The notes under the pieces: generated by a model
The model's input: the letters and a program-made list of their open reading frames with translations, nothing else
Told to the model about the DNA's origin: nothing
Database searches by the model: none
Part shown: one piece after another, positions 27,622-38,609 of the stretch
Layout: every line of letters starts with the position of its first letter
Numbering within the stretch: the stretch's first letter is position 1
Translations under genes and position numbers: made by a program
Source of the DNA: Streptomyces yangpuensis
GTDB taxonomy: Bacteria > Actinomycetota > Actinomycetes > Streptomycetales > Streptomycetaceae
Reading direction: 5' to 3'
Length of the DNA stretch: 64,000 nt
Assembly: GCF_001005295.1 (NCBI RefSeq)
Contig: NZ_LBMK01000002.1
Coordinates: 916,187-980,186, forward strand

Positions 27622-30510
27622 GTGAGCACCCCGGGGGCGGCGCTCCTGGACCGGCCGTCCGTATCGGGCGGGGGCAGGTGCCGGGCGATGCAGGTGATCC
27701 TCGCGGTCGTCTGCGGCGGGTATGCCGTCGGTGCCGCCCTCAACTGGGGGTCCGAGGAAGTCGCAGAGATCATGGGCGACTTCGGACTGAGCGCGGCCGG
27801 ACTGCTGGCAGCAGTCTCCTGCTACACCTACTCGCGGACGATCGACAACCGGGAGCGCCCCGCCTGGCTGCTCTTCGCCTTCTCCTCCCTCATGGGCGCC
27901 TGCGGCAACGCCGTCTGGGGCTGGTACGAGGTGGTCCTCGGCCAGGACGTGCCGAAGCCCTCGCTCGCCGACTTCGCCTTCCTCTGCTTCGCCCCGCCCG
28001 CCATCGTGGGCCTGCTCGTCCTCGCCAAACGCCCGGTCACCCGCGCCGGCTGGGTCTGCCTCGGACTCGACTCCTGGCTCATCGGCGGCTCACTGCTCAC
28101 GCTGTCCTGGAGCCTCGCCCTGGCCCATGCCGCGCGCACCGCGCAGTCCGGCGCCCCGGGCAGCGTCCCGCGCGCCGCGCTCTCCCTCGCCTACCCCCTG
28201 CTGGACATCGCGCTCGTCTCGATGGTCCTCGTCCTGCACTTCCGGCGGAGCGAGACCAACCGCTCCGCCGTGAACACCGCCATCGCGGCGCTGGCCCTGA
28301 CCGTCCTCAGCGACGCCCTGTTCACCTCGCCCCTGCTCAGCGCCGAGTACGAGTCCGGGCAGCTGCTCGACGCCGGCTGGTTCGCCGGCTCGCTGCTGCT
28401 CGCGTACGCGCCCTGGGGCGCCCGGCGCATCCACCACGGCCCGGTGCCGGCCGGCCCCCCGCGCCGGGACCGCCCGCACAGCCGCCCGATCACCGGGTCG
28501 CTGCCCGCCCTCACGCCGTACCTCGCGGCCGCCGTGTGCACCCTCGGCATCCTCTACAACGTCGTGGACGGCCGGAAGGTTGACCGGATGGTCGTCTTCA
28601 CCGGTTGCACGGTCGTGCTCGCCCTCGTCATCCGGCAGGGCATCATGCTCCTCGACAACATCGCGCTGACCCAGGAACTGGCCCAGAAGGAGAACCACTT
28701 CCGCTCCCTGGTCCAGGGCTCCAGCGACGTGATCATGATCGCCGCACCCACCGGGACCCTGCGCTACGTCAGCCCGGCCGCCGCCGGGGTCTACGGCCGC
28801 GAGGCGGAGGAGCTGGTCGGCACGGAACTGGCCGCCCTGATCCACCCCGACGACCTCGGCAGGGTGGTCCACGAGGTACGCCGCTTCCTCGCCGCACCGC
28901 CCACCGAGGAACCCACCACCCGCATCGAATGCCGCTTCAAGTCGGGCGGCGGCGAATGGCTGAACGTGGAGTCCACCGTCAACCGCCACCAGGGCGGACT
29001 CATCCTCAACAGCCGGGACGTCACCGAGCGCGTCCGGCTCCAGGCCCAGCTGCAGCACAGCGCCGAGCACGACCCCCTGACCGACCTGCCCAACCGGGCC
29101 CTCTTCACCCGGCGCGTACGCCAGGCCCTGACGGGCCGCCGCGCCGGCGACCACAGCACCGCCGTCCTCTTCATCGACCTCGACGGCTTCAAAGCGGTCA
29201 ACGACACCATCGGCCACCAGGCCGGCGACGAACTGCTCGTCGAGGCCGCCCGCAGGCTCCAGGACTCGGTCCGGGCCGGGGACACCGCCGCCCGGCTCGG
29301 CGGCGACGAGTTCGCCGCGCTGATCCTCGGCGACGGCAGCCGCGACCGCAGCGCCCGCGAGTACCAGGCCCGCGAGATCGCCGACCGGCTGCGCGCCCGG
29401 CTCTCCCAGCCGTACCGGATCAGCGGCAACGAGGTACGGGTGGCCGCCAGCATCGGCGTGGCCTTCGCCGACCCCGGGATCACCCCTTCGGACCTGATGC
29501 GCAACGCGGACCTCGCGATGTACCGGGCCAAGGCCGGAGGCAAGGACCGGGTCGAGGTGTACGCCCCCCAGATGGAGGCCGAGGTGGTGCGCAAGGCCGA
29601 GCTGGCGGGCCGGCTGCGCACCGCACTGCACGAGGGCGAGTTCGCTCTGCTCCACCAGCCCGTGGTATCGCTGGCCACCGGAGAGATCGCGGCCGTCGCC
29701 GCGCAGGCACGGTGGCGGTCGGCCCAGGGGATCCTCTTCACCCCGGCGGAGTTCCTCCGGGTGGCCGAATACAGCGAGGGCGTGGCGGGCGGCGCGGCCG
29801 GCACCGGCCCGGACGCCTCGCGCACCGCCGAGCTGGGCCGCTGGCTGCTGGAGGAGGCCGTCGAGCAGGCCGCCGACCGGCACCGCGCCGGACACGACGT
29901 GCCGGTGGCCGTGCGGATGACCGCCCAGCGGCTCCTGGACAGCGCCATGCCGCTCGGCTCCGTGGAAGCCCTCCTGACCCGGCACGGCCTGCCCTCCGGG
30001 GCCCTGGTGCTGGAGCTCGCGGTGTCCGACCCCAGGGTCCCCTTCGACGACCTGGAGCGCCGCCTCGCCGCCCTGCACCGGCTCGGGGTGGGGATCGCCC
30101 TGGACGGCTTCGGCAGCGGCTACGCCGCCATCAGCGCCCTGCGCCGGCTCCCCGTGGACATGCTCAAGCTGGACCGGGGGCTGGTGGAGGGGGTGGTCGA
30201 GTCGGCCCGCCTGCACAAGATCACAGCAGGCCTCTTGCGCATCGCAAGCGACCTCGGCATGCGGTCGGTGGCCGACGGTGTGGACCTGCCGGAGCAGGTG
30301 GCCGCCCTGCGCGCCATGGGGTGCACACACGGCCAGGGGATGGCCTTTTCCGGCCCCCTCGACGAGTACAGGCTGCGGCGCGCGCTGGTGCGCGGTACGT
30401 TCCCAGTACCGGGCGGAGCGGCCCAGCCTGCACTGGCGGTCGGTTCCTCCGGGGGCTCCATGGTCATCCGCAGAGGCTCACATAATGAGACGCCCGTCCC
30501 ACCTACTTGA
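27622..30510 (+). CDS. cdgC: Membrane PAS-GGDEF protein with degenerate EAL domain, CdgC-type diguanylate cyclase, 962 aa
   Basis: Synthesises c-di-GMP. A membrane region of about eight to ten helices (about 20-345) is followed by a PAS domain (about 357-470), a GGDEF domain with intact RLGGDEF (near residue 558), and an EAL domain in which the EAL triplet reads AAQ (VAAQARW, near 690) and DDFGTGYSSL reads DGFGSGYAAI. Phosphodiesterase activity should be lost. A GGDEF protein with a dead EAL directly upstream of ilvB matches what I recall of CdgC in streptomycetes; the symbol rests on that recollection. Start is GTG with GAGGGGGA upstream. Confidence 0.85.
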   Translation: MSTPGAALLDRPSVSGGGRCRAMQVILAVVCGGYAVGAALNWGSEEVAEIMGDFGLSAAGLLAAVSCYTYSRTIDNRERPAWLLFAFSSLMGACGNAVWGWYEVVLGQDVPKPSLADFAFLCFAPPAIVGLLVLAKRPVTRAGWVCLGLDSWLIGGSLLTLSWSLALAHAARTAQSGAPGSVPRAALSLAYPLLDIALVSMVLVLHFRRSETNRSAVNTAIAALALTVLSDALFTSPLLSAEYESGQLLDAGWFAGSLLLAYAPWGARRIHHGPVPAGPPRRDRPHSRPITGSLPALTPYLAAAVCTLGILYNVVDGRKVDRMVVFTGCTVVLALVIRQGIMLLDNIALTQELAQKENHFRSLVQGSSDVIMIAAPTGTLRYVSPAAAGVYGREAEELVGTELAALIHPDDLGRVVHEVRRFLAAPPTEEPTTRIECRFKSGGGEWLNVESTVNRHQGGLILNSRDVTERVRLQAQLQHSAEHDPLTDLPNRALFTRRVRQALTGRRAGDHSTAVLFIDLDGFKAVNDTIGHQAGDELLVEAARRLQDSVRAGDTAARLGGDEFAALILGDGSRDRSAREYQAREIADRLRARLSQPYRISGNEVRVAASIGVAFADPGITPSDLMRNADLAMYRAKAGGKDRVEVYAPQMEAEVVRKAELAGRLRTALHEGEFALLHQPVVSLATGEIAAVAAQARWRSAQGILFTPAEFLRVAEYSEGVAGGAAGTGPDASRTAELGRWLLEEAVEQAADRHRAGHDVPVAVRMTAQRLLDSAMPLGSVEALLTRHGLPSGALVLELAVSDPRVPFDDLERRLAALHRLGVGIALDGFGSGYAAISALRRLPVDMLKLDRGLVEGVVESARLHKITAGLLRIASDLGMRSVADGVDLPEQVAALRAMGCTHGQGMAFSGPLDEYRLRRALVRGTFPVPGGAAQPALAVGSSGGSMVIRRGSHNETPVPPT
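30481..30486 (+). promoter_or_regulatory. Possible -10 box of the ilvB operon
   Basis: CATAAT, one mismatch from TATAAT, lies 58 bases before the leader peptide and inside the end of the cyclase gene. No good -35 box accompanies it. Confidence 0.35.
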
Positions 30511-30543
30511 CATCACCCTCCCGCCGGAGGGAGGGTCAGTGCC

Positions 30544-30585
30544 ATGCGCACCCGAATTCTCGTACTTGGAAAGCGCGTCGGCTGA
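30544..30585 (+). CDS. ilvBNC leader peptide, 13 aa
   Basis: The frame encodes MRTRILVLGKRVG and stops at 30585. GGAGGGAGGG lies 8 bases upstream of the ATG. The run Ile-Leu-Val-Leu uses ATT, CTC, GTA and CTT, of which ATT, GTA and CTT are very rare in this DNA. A ribosome would therefore stall when charged Ile, Leu or Val tRNAs are scarce. The stop codon lies just behind the 5' arm of a 9-bp stem, as expected of an attenuator. Confidence 0.85.
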   Translation: MRTRILVLGKRVG

Positions 30586-30627
30586 AGCTGGGGCCTGCAT
30601 GTCCCCGCTCAACACACCCGACGCGCT
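30573..30627 (+). promoter_or_regulatory. ilvB leader: competing stem over the end of the leader peptide
   Basis: GCGCGTCGG (30573-30581) pairs perfectly with CCGACGCGC (30619-30627), enclosing a smaller GGGG/CCCC pair. A ribosome stalled on the Ile-Leu-Val codons would cover or free the 5' arm and alter folding of the terminator that starts two bases later. The exact antiterminator was not resolved by eye. Confidence 0.65.
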
Positions 30628-30628
30628 C

Positions 30629-30665
30629 CCCTCGCTTGCCTCCTGGCACGAGGGGTTTTTTGTTG
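30629..30665 (+). terminator. ilvB attenuator terminator
   Basis: Stem CCCCTCG / CGAGGGG continues after a two-base bulge as TGCC / GGCA with loop TCCT, and is followed by TTTTTTGTT. This is a rare true intrinsic terminator in this genome and lies 55 bases before ilvB. Confidence 0.9.
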
Positions 30666-30720
30666 CACTGGCACAGAGTCGAATCCGCGTAAAACCCTCA
30701 GCTTCGAGAAGAGAATGCCG

Positions 30721-32601
30721 ATGACCGAGCAGGCCACCGGGGCCCACCATCCGCAGCCGCGGCCCCGTTCCGGCGGACAGCAGTCCGCCGCAGTTGAGCA
30801 CGTCACGGGTGCGCAGTCCCTCATCCGCTCTCTCGAAGAGGTGGGGTGCGACACCGTCTTCGGGATTCCGGGAGGCGCCATCCTCCCCGCGTACGACCCG
30901 ATGATGGACTCCAAGAAGGTCCGTCACATCCTGGTCCGCCACGAGCAGGGGGCCGGCCACGCCGCCACCGGCTACGCCCAGGCCACCGGCAAGGTCGGCG
31001 TCTGTATGGCCACGTCCGGCCCGGGCGCCACCAACCTGGTCACCCCGATCGCCGACGCGCACATGGACTCCGTCCCGCTCGTCGCGATCACCGGCCAGGT
31101 CTCCTCCAAGGCGATCGGCACCGACGCCTTCCAGGAGGCGGACATCGTCGGCATCACCATGCCGATCACGAAGCACAACTTCCTGGTCACCAAGGCCGAG
31201 GACATCCCGAGGACGATCGCCGAGGCGTTCCACATCGCCGCCACCGGCCGCCCGGGCCCGGTCCTCGTCGACATCGCCAAGGACGCCCTGCAGGCGAAGA
31301 CCACCTTCGCGTGGCCGCCCTCCCAGGACCTCCCCGGCTACCGGCCGGTCACCAAGCCGCACGCCAAGCAGATCCGCGAGGCCGCCAAGCTCATCTGCCA
31401 GGCCAAGCGCCCGGTGCTGTACGTCGGCGGCGGCGTCATGAAGTCCGGCGCCACCGCAGAGCTGAAGGTCCTCGCCGAGCTGACCGGCGTCCCGGTCTGC
31501 ACCACCCTGATGGCGCTGGGGTCCTTCCCCGACAGCCACCCGCTGCACGTCGGCATGCCCGGCATGCACGGCAGCGTCACCGGTGTCACCGCGCTCCAGA
31601 AGTCGGACCTGCTGATCGCGCTCGGCACCCGCTTCGACGACCGCGTCACCGGCAAGCTGGACAGCTTCGCCCCCTTCGCCAAGATCATCCACGCGGACAT
31701 CGACCCGGCCGAGATCGGCAAGAACCGCGCCGTCGACGTCCCGATCGTCGGTGACGCCCGCGAGGTCATCGCCGACCTGATCCTGGCGGTCCAGGCCGAG
31801 CACGCCGAGGGAAGCGCCGGCGACTACACCGCCTGGTGGAACGACCTCAACCGCTGGCGCGAGACCTACCCGCTGGGTTACGACCTGCCCGAGGACGGCA
31901 GCCTCTCGCCGCAGCAGGTCATCGAGCGGATCGGCGCGCTCGCGCCCAAGGGCACGGTCTTCGCGGCCGGTGTCGGCCAGCACCAGATGTGGGCCTCGCA
32001 CTTCGTCAAGTACGAGGAGCCCCGCACCTGGCTGAACTCCGGCGGCGCCGGAACCATGGGCTACGCGGTCCCGGCCGCGATGGGCGCCAAGGTCGGCATG
32101 CCGGAGCGCACCGTCTGGGCGATCGACGGCGACGGCTGCTTCCAGATGACCAATCAGGAACTGGTCACCTGCGCCCTGAACAACATCCCGATCAAGGTCG
32201 CGATCATCAACAACGGCGCGCTGGGCATGGTCCGCCAGTGGCAGACGCTGTTCTACAACCAGCGGTACTCCAACACCGTCCTGCATGCCGACGAGACCGG
32301 TCACGACACGGTCGGCTCCCAGCTCGGCGAGTCCATCGCGCCCCGCAAGGGCACGCGCGTCCCGGACTTCGTCAAGCTCTCCGAGGCCATGGGCTGCGTG
32401 GCGCTGCGCTGTGAGGACCCGGCCGACCTGGACAAGGTCATCGCCGAGGCCAACGCCATCAACGACCGTACCGTCGTCATCGACTTCATCGTCCACGAGG
32501 ACGCCATGGTGTGGCCGATGGTCGCCGCCGGCACCTCCAACGACGAGGTCATGGCAGCCCGGGGCGTCCGTCCCGACTTCGGCGACAACGAAGACGACTG
32601 A
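30721..32601 (+). CDS. ilvB: Acetolactate synthase large subunit IlvB, 626 aa
   Basis: Thiamine-diphosphate enzyme that makes 2-acetolactate or 2-aceto-2-hydroxybutyrate, the first common step to Val, Leu and Ile. The N-terminal PYR domain has [12 protein letters not shown] and the essential Glu in [11 protein letters not shown]; the FAD-related centre follows; the ThDP motif is GDG...NN in [21 protein letters not shown] (about 480-500). A 25-residue hydrophilic N-terminal extension is usual in streptomycetes. ATG 30721 was preferred over ATG 30715 for spacing from GAAGAGA. ilvN starts 31 bases after the stop. Confidence 0.97.
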   Translation: MTEQATGAHHPQPRPRSGGQQSAAVEHVTGAQSLIRSLEEVGCDTVFGIPGGAILPAYDPMMDSKKVRHILVRHEQGAGHAATGYAQATGKVGVCMATSGPGATNLVTPIADAHMDSVPLVAITGQVSSKAIGTDAFQEADIVGITMPITKHNFLVTKAEDIPRTIAEAFHIAATGRPGPVLVDIAKDALQAKTTFAWPPSQDLPGYRPVTKPHAKQIREAAKLICQAKRPVLYVGGGVMKSGATAELKVLAELTGVPVCTTLMALGSFPDSHPLHVGMPGMHGSVTGVTALQKSDLLIALGTRFDDRVTGKLDSFAPFAKIIHADIDPAEIGKNRAVDVPIVGDAREVIADLILAVQAEHAEGSAGDYTAWWNDLNRWRETYPLGYDLPEDGSLSPQQVIERIGALAPKGTVFAAGVGQHQMWASHFVKYEEPRTWLNSGGAGTMGYAVPAAMGAKVGMPERTVWAIDGDGCFQMTNQELVTCALNNIPIKVAIINNGALGMVRQWQTLFYNQRYSNTVLHADETGHDTVGSQLGESIAPRKGTRVPDFVKLSEAMGCVALRCEDPADLDKVIAEANAINDRTVVIDFIVHEDAMVWPMVAAGTSNDEVMAARGVRPDFGDNEDD

Positions 32602-32632
32602 GCCGAGAGAGCCGAGAGAGAGAACGCCTCAC

Positions 32633-34316
<1,684 letters not shown>

Positions 34317-34322
34317 TCTCGT

Positions 34323-34363
34323 GGCGGCGGGGCCGGGACGGTGTGCGTCCCGGCCCCGCCGCC
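34323..34363 (+). terminator. ilvBNC operon terminator
   Basis: Perfect 18-bp stem, 5' arm GGCGGCGGGGCCGGGACG, loop GTGTG, starting 7 bases after the ilvC stop. No T-tract. Confidence 0.88.
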
Positions 34364-34625
34364 CATCACGCGGCCGGGCGGCACCGGCCGCACCGGTGAC
34401 CGGGGCGCCCGGACCGGGCCCTCGCGGGCGTGGCTTGTCCACCCCGGCCAACCACGGAAGAGTGATCCTTCCGTACAGGCGGAAAACCGGTCCGTCCGCG
34501 CCACTACACTGCTCAACACATACGCGTCAGGCCCACAGTGTCGTGCGTCTTCCACGCGGCTACCCCCTCCACCGCCTGCGGCCGTCGGGACGGCCGTCCG
34601 CACTGGACTTGTGAGGATGACCCAC
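34364..34625 (+). promoter_or_regulatory. serA upstream region: possible promoter and leader hairpin
   Basis: TACACT at 34505-34510 is a plausible -10 box. A 7-bp hairpin CGGCCGT-CGGG-ACGGCCG occupies 34579-34596 in the presumed leader, about 30 bases before the start codon. No gene is supported in this stretch. Confidence 0.4.
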
Positions 34626-36215
34626 GTGAGCTCGAAACCTGTCGTACTCATCGCCGAAGAGCTGTCGCCCGCCACGGTGGACGCGCTCGGTCCGGACTTC
34701 GAGATCCGGCACGTCAACGGAGCCGACCGCGCGGAGCTGCTGCCCGCCATCGTCGACGTCGACGCGATCCTCGTCCGCTCCGCGACGAAGGTCGACGCCG
34801 AGGCCATCGCCGCGGCGAGGAAGCTGAAGGTCGTCGCCCGCGCCGGCGTCGGTCTGGACAATGTCGACGTCTCCGCCGCCACCAAGGCCGGTGTGATGGT
34901 CGTCAACGCCCCGACCTCGAACATCGTGACCGCGGCCGAGCTCGCCTGCGGCCTGCTGGTCGCCACGGCCCGCAACATCCCGCAGGCCAACACCGCCCTG
35001 AAGAACGGCGAGTGGAAGCGGAACAAGTACACGGGCGTCGAGCTCAGCGAGAAGACCCTGGGCGTCGTCGGCCTCGGCCGCATCGGCGTCCTCGTCGCGC
35101 AGCGCATGTCGGCCTTCGGTATGAAGATCGTCGCGTACGACCCCTACGTGCAGCCCGCCCGCGCCGCCCAGATGGGCGTCAAGATGCTGACGCTGGACGA
35201 GCTCCTCGAGGTCGCCGACTTCATCACGGTGCACCTGCCCAAGACCCCCGAGACCATCGGTCTCATCGGGGACGAGGCCCTGCACAAGGTCAAGCCGTCC
35301 GTCCGCATCGTCAACGCCGCGCGCGGCGGCATCGTGGACGAGGCCGCCCTGTACTCGGCCATCAAGGAGGGCCGCGTCGCCGGCGCCGGCCTCGACGTGT
35401 ACGCGAAGGAGCCCTGCACGGACTCCCCGCTCTTCGAGCTCGACCAGGTCGTCTGCACCCCGCACCTCGGCGCGTCCACGGACGAGGCCCAGGAGAAGGC
35501 CGGTGTCTCGGTCGCCAAGTCGGTGCGCCTCGCCCTCGCCGGTGAGCTCGTACCGGACGCGGTCAACGTCCAGGGCGGTGTCATCGCCGAGGACGTCCGT
35601 CCGGGCCTGCCGCTCGCCGAGAAGCTCGGCCGCATCTTCACCGCCCTCGCCGGCGAGGTCGCGGTCCGCCTCGACGTCGAGGTCTGCGGCGAGATCACCC
35701 AGCACGACGTCAAGGTGCTCGAACTCTCCGCGCTCAAGGGTGTCTTCGAGGACGTCGTCGACGAGACCGTCTCCTACGTCAACGCCCCGCTCTTCGCGCA
35801 GGAGCGCGGCGTCGAGGTGCGCCTGACCACCAGCTCGGAGTCCCCGGACCACCGCAACGTGGTGACCGTGCGCGGCACCCTGTCGGACGGTCAGGAGGTC
35901 TCGGTCTCCGGCACGCTCGCGGGCCCGAAGCACCTGCAGAAGATCGTGGGCATCGGCGAGTACGACGTGGACCTGGCGCTCGCCGACTACATGGTCGTCC
36001 TGCGCTACACCGACCGTCCCGGCGTGGTCGGCACCGTCGGCCGCGTCCTCGGCGAGGGCGGCCTGAACATCGCGGGCATGCAGGTCGCCCGTGCGGAGGA
36101 GCACGGCGAGGCCCTCGCGGTCCTCACCGTCGACGCCGAGGTGCCGGCGAACGTCCTCGCGGACATCGCCGCCGAGATCGGCGCCGCCTCGGCGCGCACC
36201 GTCAGCCTCGCCTGA
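34626..36215 (+). CDS. serA: D-3-phosphoglycerate dehydrogenase SerA, 529 aa
   Basis: First step of serine synthesis, NAD-dependent oxidation of 3-phosphoglycerate. The catalytic core holds GLGRIGVLVAQRM (Rossmann), catalytic Arg in NAARGGIVDE, Glu in AKEPC and His in TPHLGASTDEA. An intervening domain (about 320-450) and a C-terminal ACT domain (about 455-529, MVVLRYTDRPGVVGTVG) make it the long type I form known from Mycobacterium, which is inhibited by serine. The GTG start at 34626 is chosen because GAGGATGA is 7 bases upstream; ATG 34617 is in frame. Confidence 0.96.
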   Translation: MSSKPVVLIAEELSPATVDALGPDFEIRHVNGADRAELLPAIVDVDAILVRSATKVDAEAIAAARKLKVVARAGVGLDNVDVSAATKAGVMVVNAPTSNIVTAAELACGLLVATARNIPQANTALKNGEWKRNKYTGVELSEKTLGVVGLGRIGVLVAQRMSAFGMKIVAYDPYVQPARAAQMGVKMLTLDELLEVADFITVHLPKTPETIGLIGDEALHKVKPSVRIVNAARGGIVDEAALYSAIKEGRVAGAGLDVYAKEPCTDSPLFELDQVVCTPHLGASTDEAQEKAGVSVAKSVRLALAGELVPDAVNVQGGVIAEDVRPGLPLAEKLGRIFTALAGEVAVRLDVEVCGEITQHDVKVLELSALKGVFEDVVDETVSYVNAPLFAQERGVEVRLTTSSESPDHRNVVTVRGTLSDGQEVSVSGTLAGPKHLQKIVGIGEYDVDLALADYMVVLRYTDRPGVVGTVGRVLGEGGLNIAGMQVARAEEHGEALAVLTVDAEVPANVLADIAAEIGAASARTVSLA

Positions 36216-36238
36216 CGCCGCCACGGCAGGGACAGGCA

Positions 36239-36268
36239 GAAGGGCCCGGGGGAGACCCCGGGCCCTTC
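36239..36268 (+). terminator. serA terminator
   Basis: Perfect 13-bp stem GAAGGGCCCGGGG / CCCCGGGCCCTTC with loop GAGA, 24 bases after the serA stop. Confidence 0.85.
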
Positions 36269-36340
36269 CGCGTTCCACCGGACGCGCCGCGCCACGCCAC
36301 GCGCGTCGTGAACACTCGAATATGACGCTTGTATGGAACG

Positions 36341-36368
36341 GCTGTATGGGACAGGCGTCCAGGACAGC
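36341..36368. promoter_or_regulatory. Palindromic operator upstream of the TetR gene
   Basis: GCTGT-N3-GGAC-N4-GTCC-N3-ACAGC is a 28-base interrupted palindrome ending 12 bases before the TetR start. The left part also forms a direct repeat of TGTATGG(A/G)AC with a 13-base period (36330 and 36343). Autoregulation is the simplest reading. Confidence 0.65.
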
Positions 36369-36380
36369 TACGGTGAGGCC

Positions 36381-36959
36381 ATGGGACACCGCGAAGATCT
36401 GCTCGAGGGCGCCAAGAAGTGCCTGGTGGAGAAGGGGTTCGTACGCACCACCGCGCGCGACGTCGTCAGCGCGTCGGGGACGAACCTGGCCTCCATCGGC
36501 TACCACTACGGCTCGAAGGACGCCCTGCTCACCCAGGCCTTCATCGGGCTGATGGAGGAGTGGGGGGCGGTCTTCCAGGACGGCCTGGCCGGTCAGGACG
36601 GCTCGCTGGAGCGCTTCCGGGCGCTCTGGGAAGGAGTCCTCGGGCAGCACGAGAAGTCCGCGCCCGTCTGGGCGGCGGGCCTGGAGGTGGCGCTCGGCCG
36701 GGACCGGCGGCCGGAGCTGCGGGCCATGCTCGCGGCCTCGCAGGCCGAGGGGCGCCGCAGGCTGGTCTCCCTGCTCACCGGTACCCCGGAGGACGAACTC
36801 GACGAGCGGGACGTGCGCACCCTGGGCTCCTTCTGCCAGGCGCTGCTCAACGGCCTGATGGTCCAGTGGCTCTTCGACCCGGAGTCGGCCGCCACGGCCG
36901 AGGAGTTCACCGAGGGCATGCGCCGGGCCGCCGAGGCGGTGACCCGGGCGCAGGCGTAG
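36381..36959 (+). CDS. TetR family transcriptional regulator, 192 aa
   Basis: N-terminal helix-turn-helix: EGAKKCLVEKGFVRTTARDVVSASGTNLASIGYHYGSKDALLTQAF (about residues 9-54), followed by a variable ligand domain. The start MGHRED is the usual one for this type. The gene stands alone between serA and the PucR gene, so no target enzyme is adjacent other than by autoregulation through the palindrome directly upstream. Ligand unknown. Confidence 0.9.
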   Translation: MGHREDLLEGAKKCLVEKGFVRTTARDVVSASGTNLASIGYHYGSKDALLTQAFIGLMEEWGAVFQDGLAGQDGSLERFRALWEGVLGQHEKSAPVWAAGLEVALGRDRRPELRAMLAASQAEGRRRLVSLLTGTPEDELDERDVRTLGSFCQALLNGLMVQWLFDPESAATAEEFTEGMRRAAEAVTRAQA

Positions 36960-37001
36960 CCCGGACGAGGCTCGCAGTGCAGCCGGTCCCCGACATGCGC
37001 C

Positions 37002-38450
37002 TCAGGCCAGGCGGGAGGCCTTGAGGGCCATGTGCAGCAGCAGGCGGTCCTCGCCCGCGTCGAGGTCGAGGCCGGTCAGCTGCTCCACACGGCCGAGGCG
37101 GTAGTAGAGGGTCTGGCGGTGGATGCCGAGGGCCGCGGCGGCGCGGCCCGCCTGGCCGGCGCAGTCCAGGAACACCTCGGCGGTACGGGCGAGTTCGCGG
37201 TGGGCGGGCGCGAGCAGCGGCCGGGCCGCCGGATCGTCCACCGGGTCGGCGCCCAGGCTCGCCAGCAGCCGGTACGGCCCGATCCGCGACCACTGGGCGA
37301 CCGGGCCGAGCCGGGGCTCGGCGACCGCCGCCCGCGCCGCGGCGACGGCCTGCTCCCAGGCGGCGGGCAGGTCGGCGAGCCCGCGGACGGGGTCGGCGAC
37401 TCCCGCGGTCATCCGGTACGGGCCGGCCGGAAAGGCGCCCGCCGGGCCCCCCGCCGCCCCGGGTACGGCCGACGCGAGCCCGGCCGTCCCGGGTACGGCC
37501 GACGCGGACCGGGCCGCCCCCTGCCCGGTCGTCGCGGGCCGGGCCGTCGTGGCGCCGGCCGGTCCGGCCGCCCCCGCCGCCGGCGTGGAGGCTCCGGCCG
37601 AGGTCCTGGCCGCCGCCCGTTTCTGCGGCCCGGCGCCGCCCGCACCCGAGGCGGCGCCCACTGCGGCCGCCGCCGGTTCCGGCGGGCGCGGCAGCAGCCG
37701 TGCCACCGCCGTCAGCGCCGGCGCCAGCGCGTCCGTCGAGCGCAGCCGCAGCAGTACGGCCAGGGCCGGGCCCGCCGCCCCGCCGGAACCGGGCGCCTCG
37801 CCCGGCTCGCCCGCCCCGCCGCCCCGCCGGGGTACGACGCAGACCGCCGCGGCGCCCGGCACCGACGCCGGGGCCTCGCCGGACCACGGCGCCACGCAGA
37901 CCGCCGCGTGCAGCCCGTCCCCGGCCGGGCCGAGGACGGCCCGCAGCGCGGCCACCGCCATGTCCTGCTGCCACCCCCGCTCCGCGGTGAGGACCGCCTG
38001 GAACTCCCGCGACAGGTCCGCCCCGGCCTTCGCCTCCTCGGCGAGCAGCACCCCGATCCGCTGGGCCACCTCCATGGCCGCGTCCAGCGCCGCGGCGCCG
38101 GGGCCGGGCGTTCCGGGCTCCTGGTCGAGCAGCCACACGTACCCCTGCACGATGCCCCGGTAGCGCACGGGAAGGCAGATCCGGCCCCGGAACACCCCCG
38201 CGTCGGGCGCCGCCGGGATGCGGACGGGGCCGGTGGCGCGGGCGATGCCGAAGCCCTCGAACCAGGACCGCACGGCCGCCGTCGACTGCCGGGTCAGGAT
38301 CGAGCGCGTGCGCACCGGGTCCATGGCGAGGTCGTCGTCGCTGTCGTGGGCACCGAAGGCGATGAGGCGGAAGTCCCGGTTCTCCAGGGTCGCCGGGGCG
38401 CCGAGCAGCGCCGAGATCTCGTCCACCAGGTCCTGGTAATCGCCCTTCAC
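37002..38450 (-). CDS. PucR-type transcriptional regulator, probable activator of proline utilisation, 482 aa
   Basis: The C-terminal PucR helix-turn-helix is clear: [42 protein letters not shown] (about 432-473). The N-terminal part (1-190) is a GAF-like sensor region. Between them lies a low-complexity Ala/Gly/Pro/Thr stretch (about residues 240-350). It is divergent from the proline dehydrogenase gene, so control of proline catabolism by sensing proline is the likely role, as for related PutR/PucR proteins. Start at GTG 38450 gives the usual [16 protein letters not shown]-terminus. Confidence 0.82.
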   Translation of the reverse strand: MKGDYQDLVDEISALLGAPATLENRDFRLIAFGAHDSDDDLAMDPVRTRSILTRQSTAAVRSWFEGFGIARATGPVRIPAAPDAGVFRGRICLPVRYRGIVQGYVWLLDQEPGTPGPGAAALDAAMEVAQRIGVLLAEEAKAGADLSREFQAVLTAERGWQQDMAVAALRAVLGPAGDGLHAAVCVAPWSGEAPASVPGAAAVCVVPRRGGGAGEPGEAPGSGGAAGPALAVLLRLRSTDALAPALTAVARLLPRPPEPAAAAVGAASGAGGAGPQKRAAARTSAGASTPAAGAAGPAGATTARPATTGQGAARSASAVPGTAGLASAVPGAAGGPAGAFPAGPYRMTAGVADPVRGLADLPAAWEQAVAAARAAVAEPRLGPVAQWSRIGPYRLLASLGADPVDDPAARPLLAPAHRELARTAEVFLDCAGQAGRAAAALGIHRQTLYYRLGRVEQLTGLDLDAGEDRLLLHMALKASRLA

Positions 38451-38609
38451 CCGGACATTCTCCCACCTCCGGCCCTGCTCTTCAGACAGATGTATGAGAT
38501 CGCGGACACGGATGCGTGACAGCTGTCGATGGCAGAGGATCAAAGCGATCCTTAGGTTTCACGGTGGTTTTACTTGAGCTTTTCTTCTGCCACCCGCTGG
38601 AGGTGCCCC

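Noticed and set aside
27399..28583. Plus-strand frame beginning MSLSDESGVSSGRRG before the cyclase gene
   Set aside because: Beyond 27622 it is a frame-shifted shadow of the cyclase; the Arg/Pro-rich translation has no family features and no ribosome site supports the start.
30507..30512. TTGACA as a -35 box for ilvB
   Set aside because: No -10 box lies 16-18 bases downstream; that spot is occupied by the leader's GGAGGGAGGG ribosome site. It overlaps the stop of the cyclase gene.
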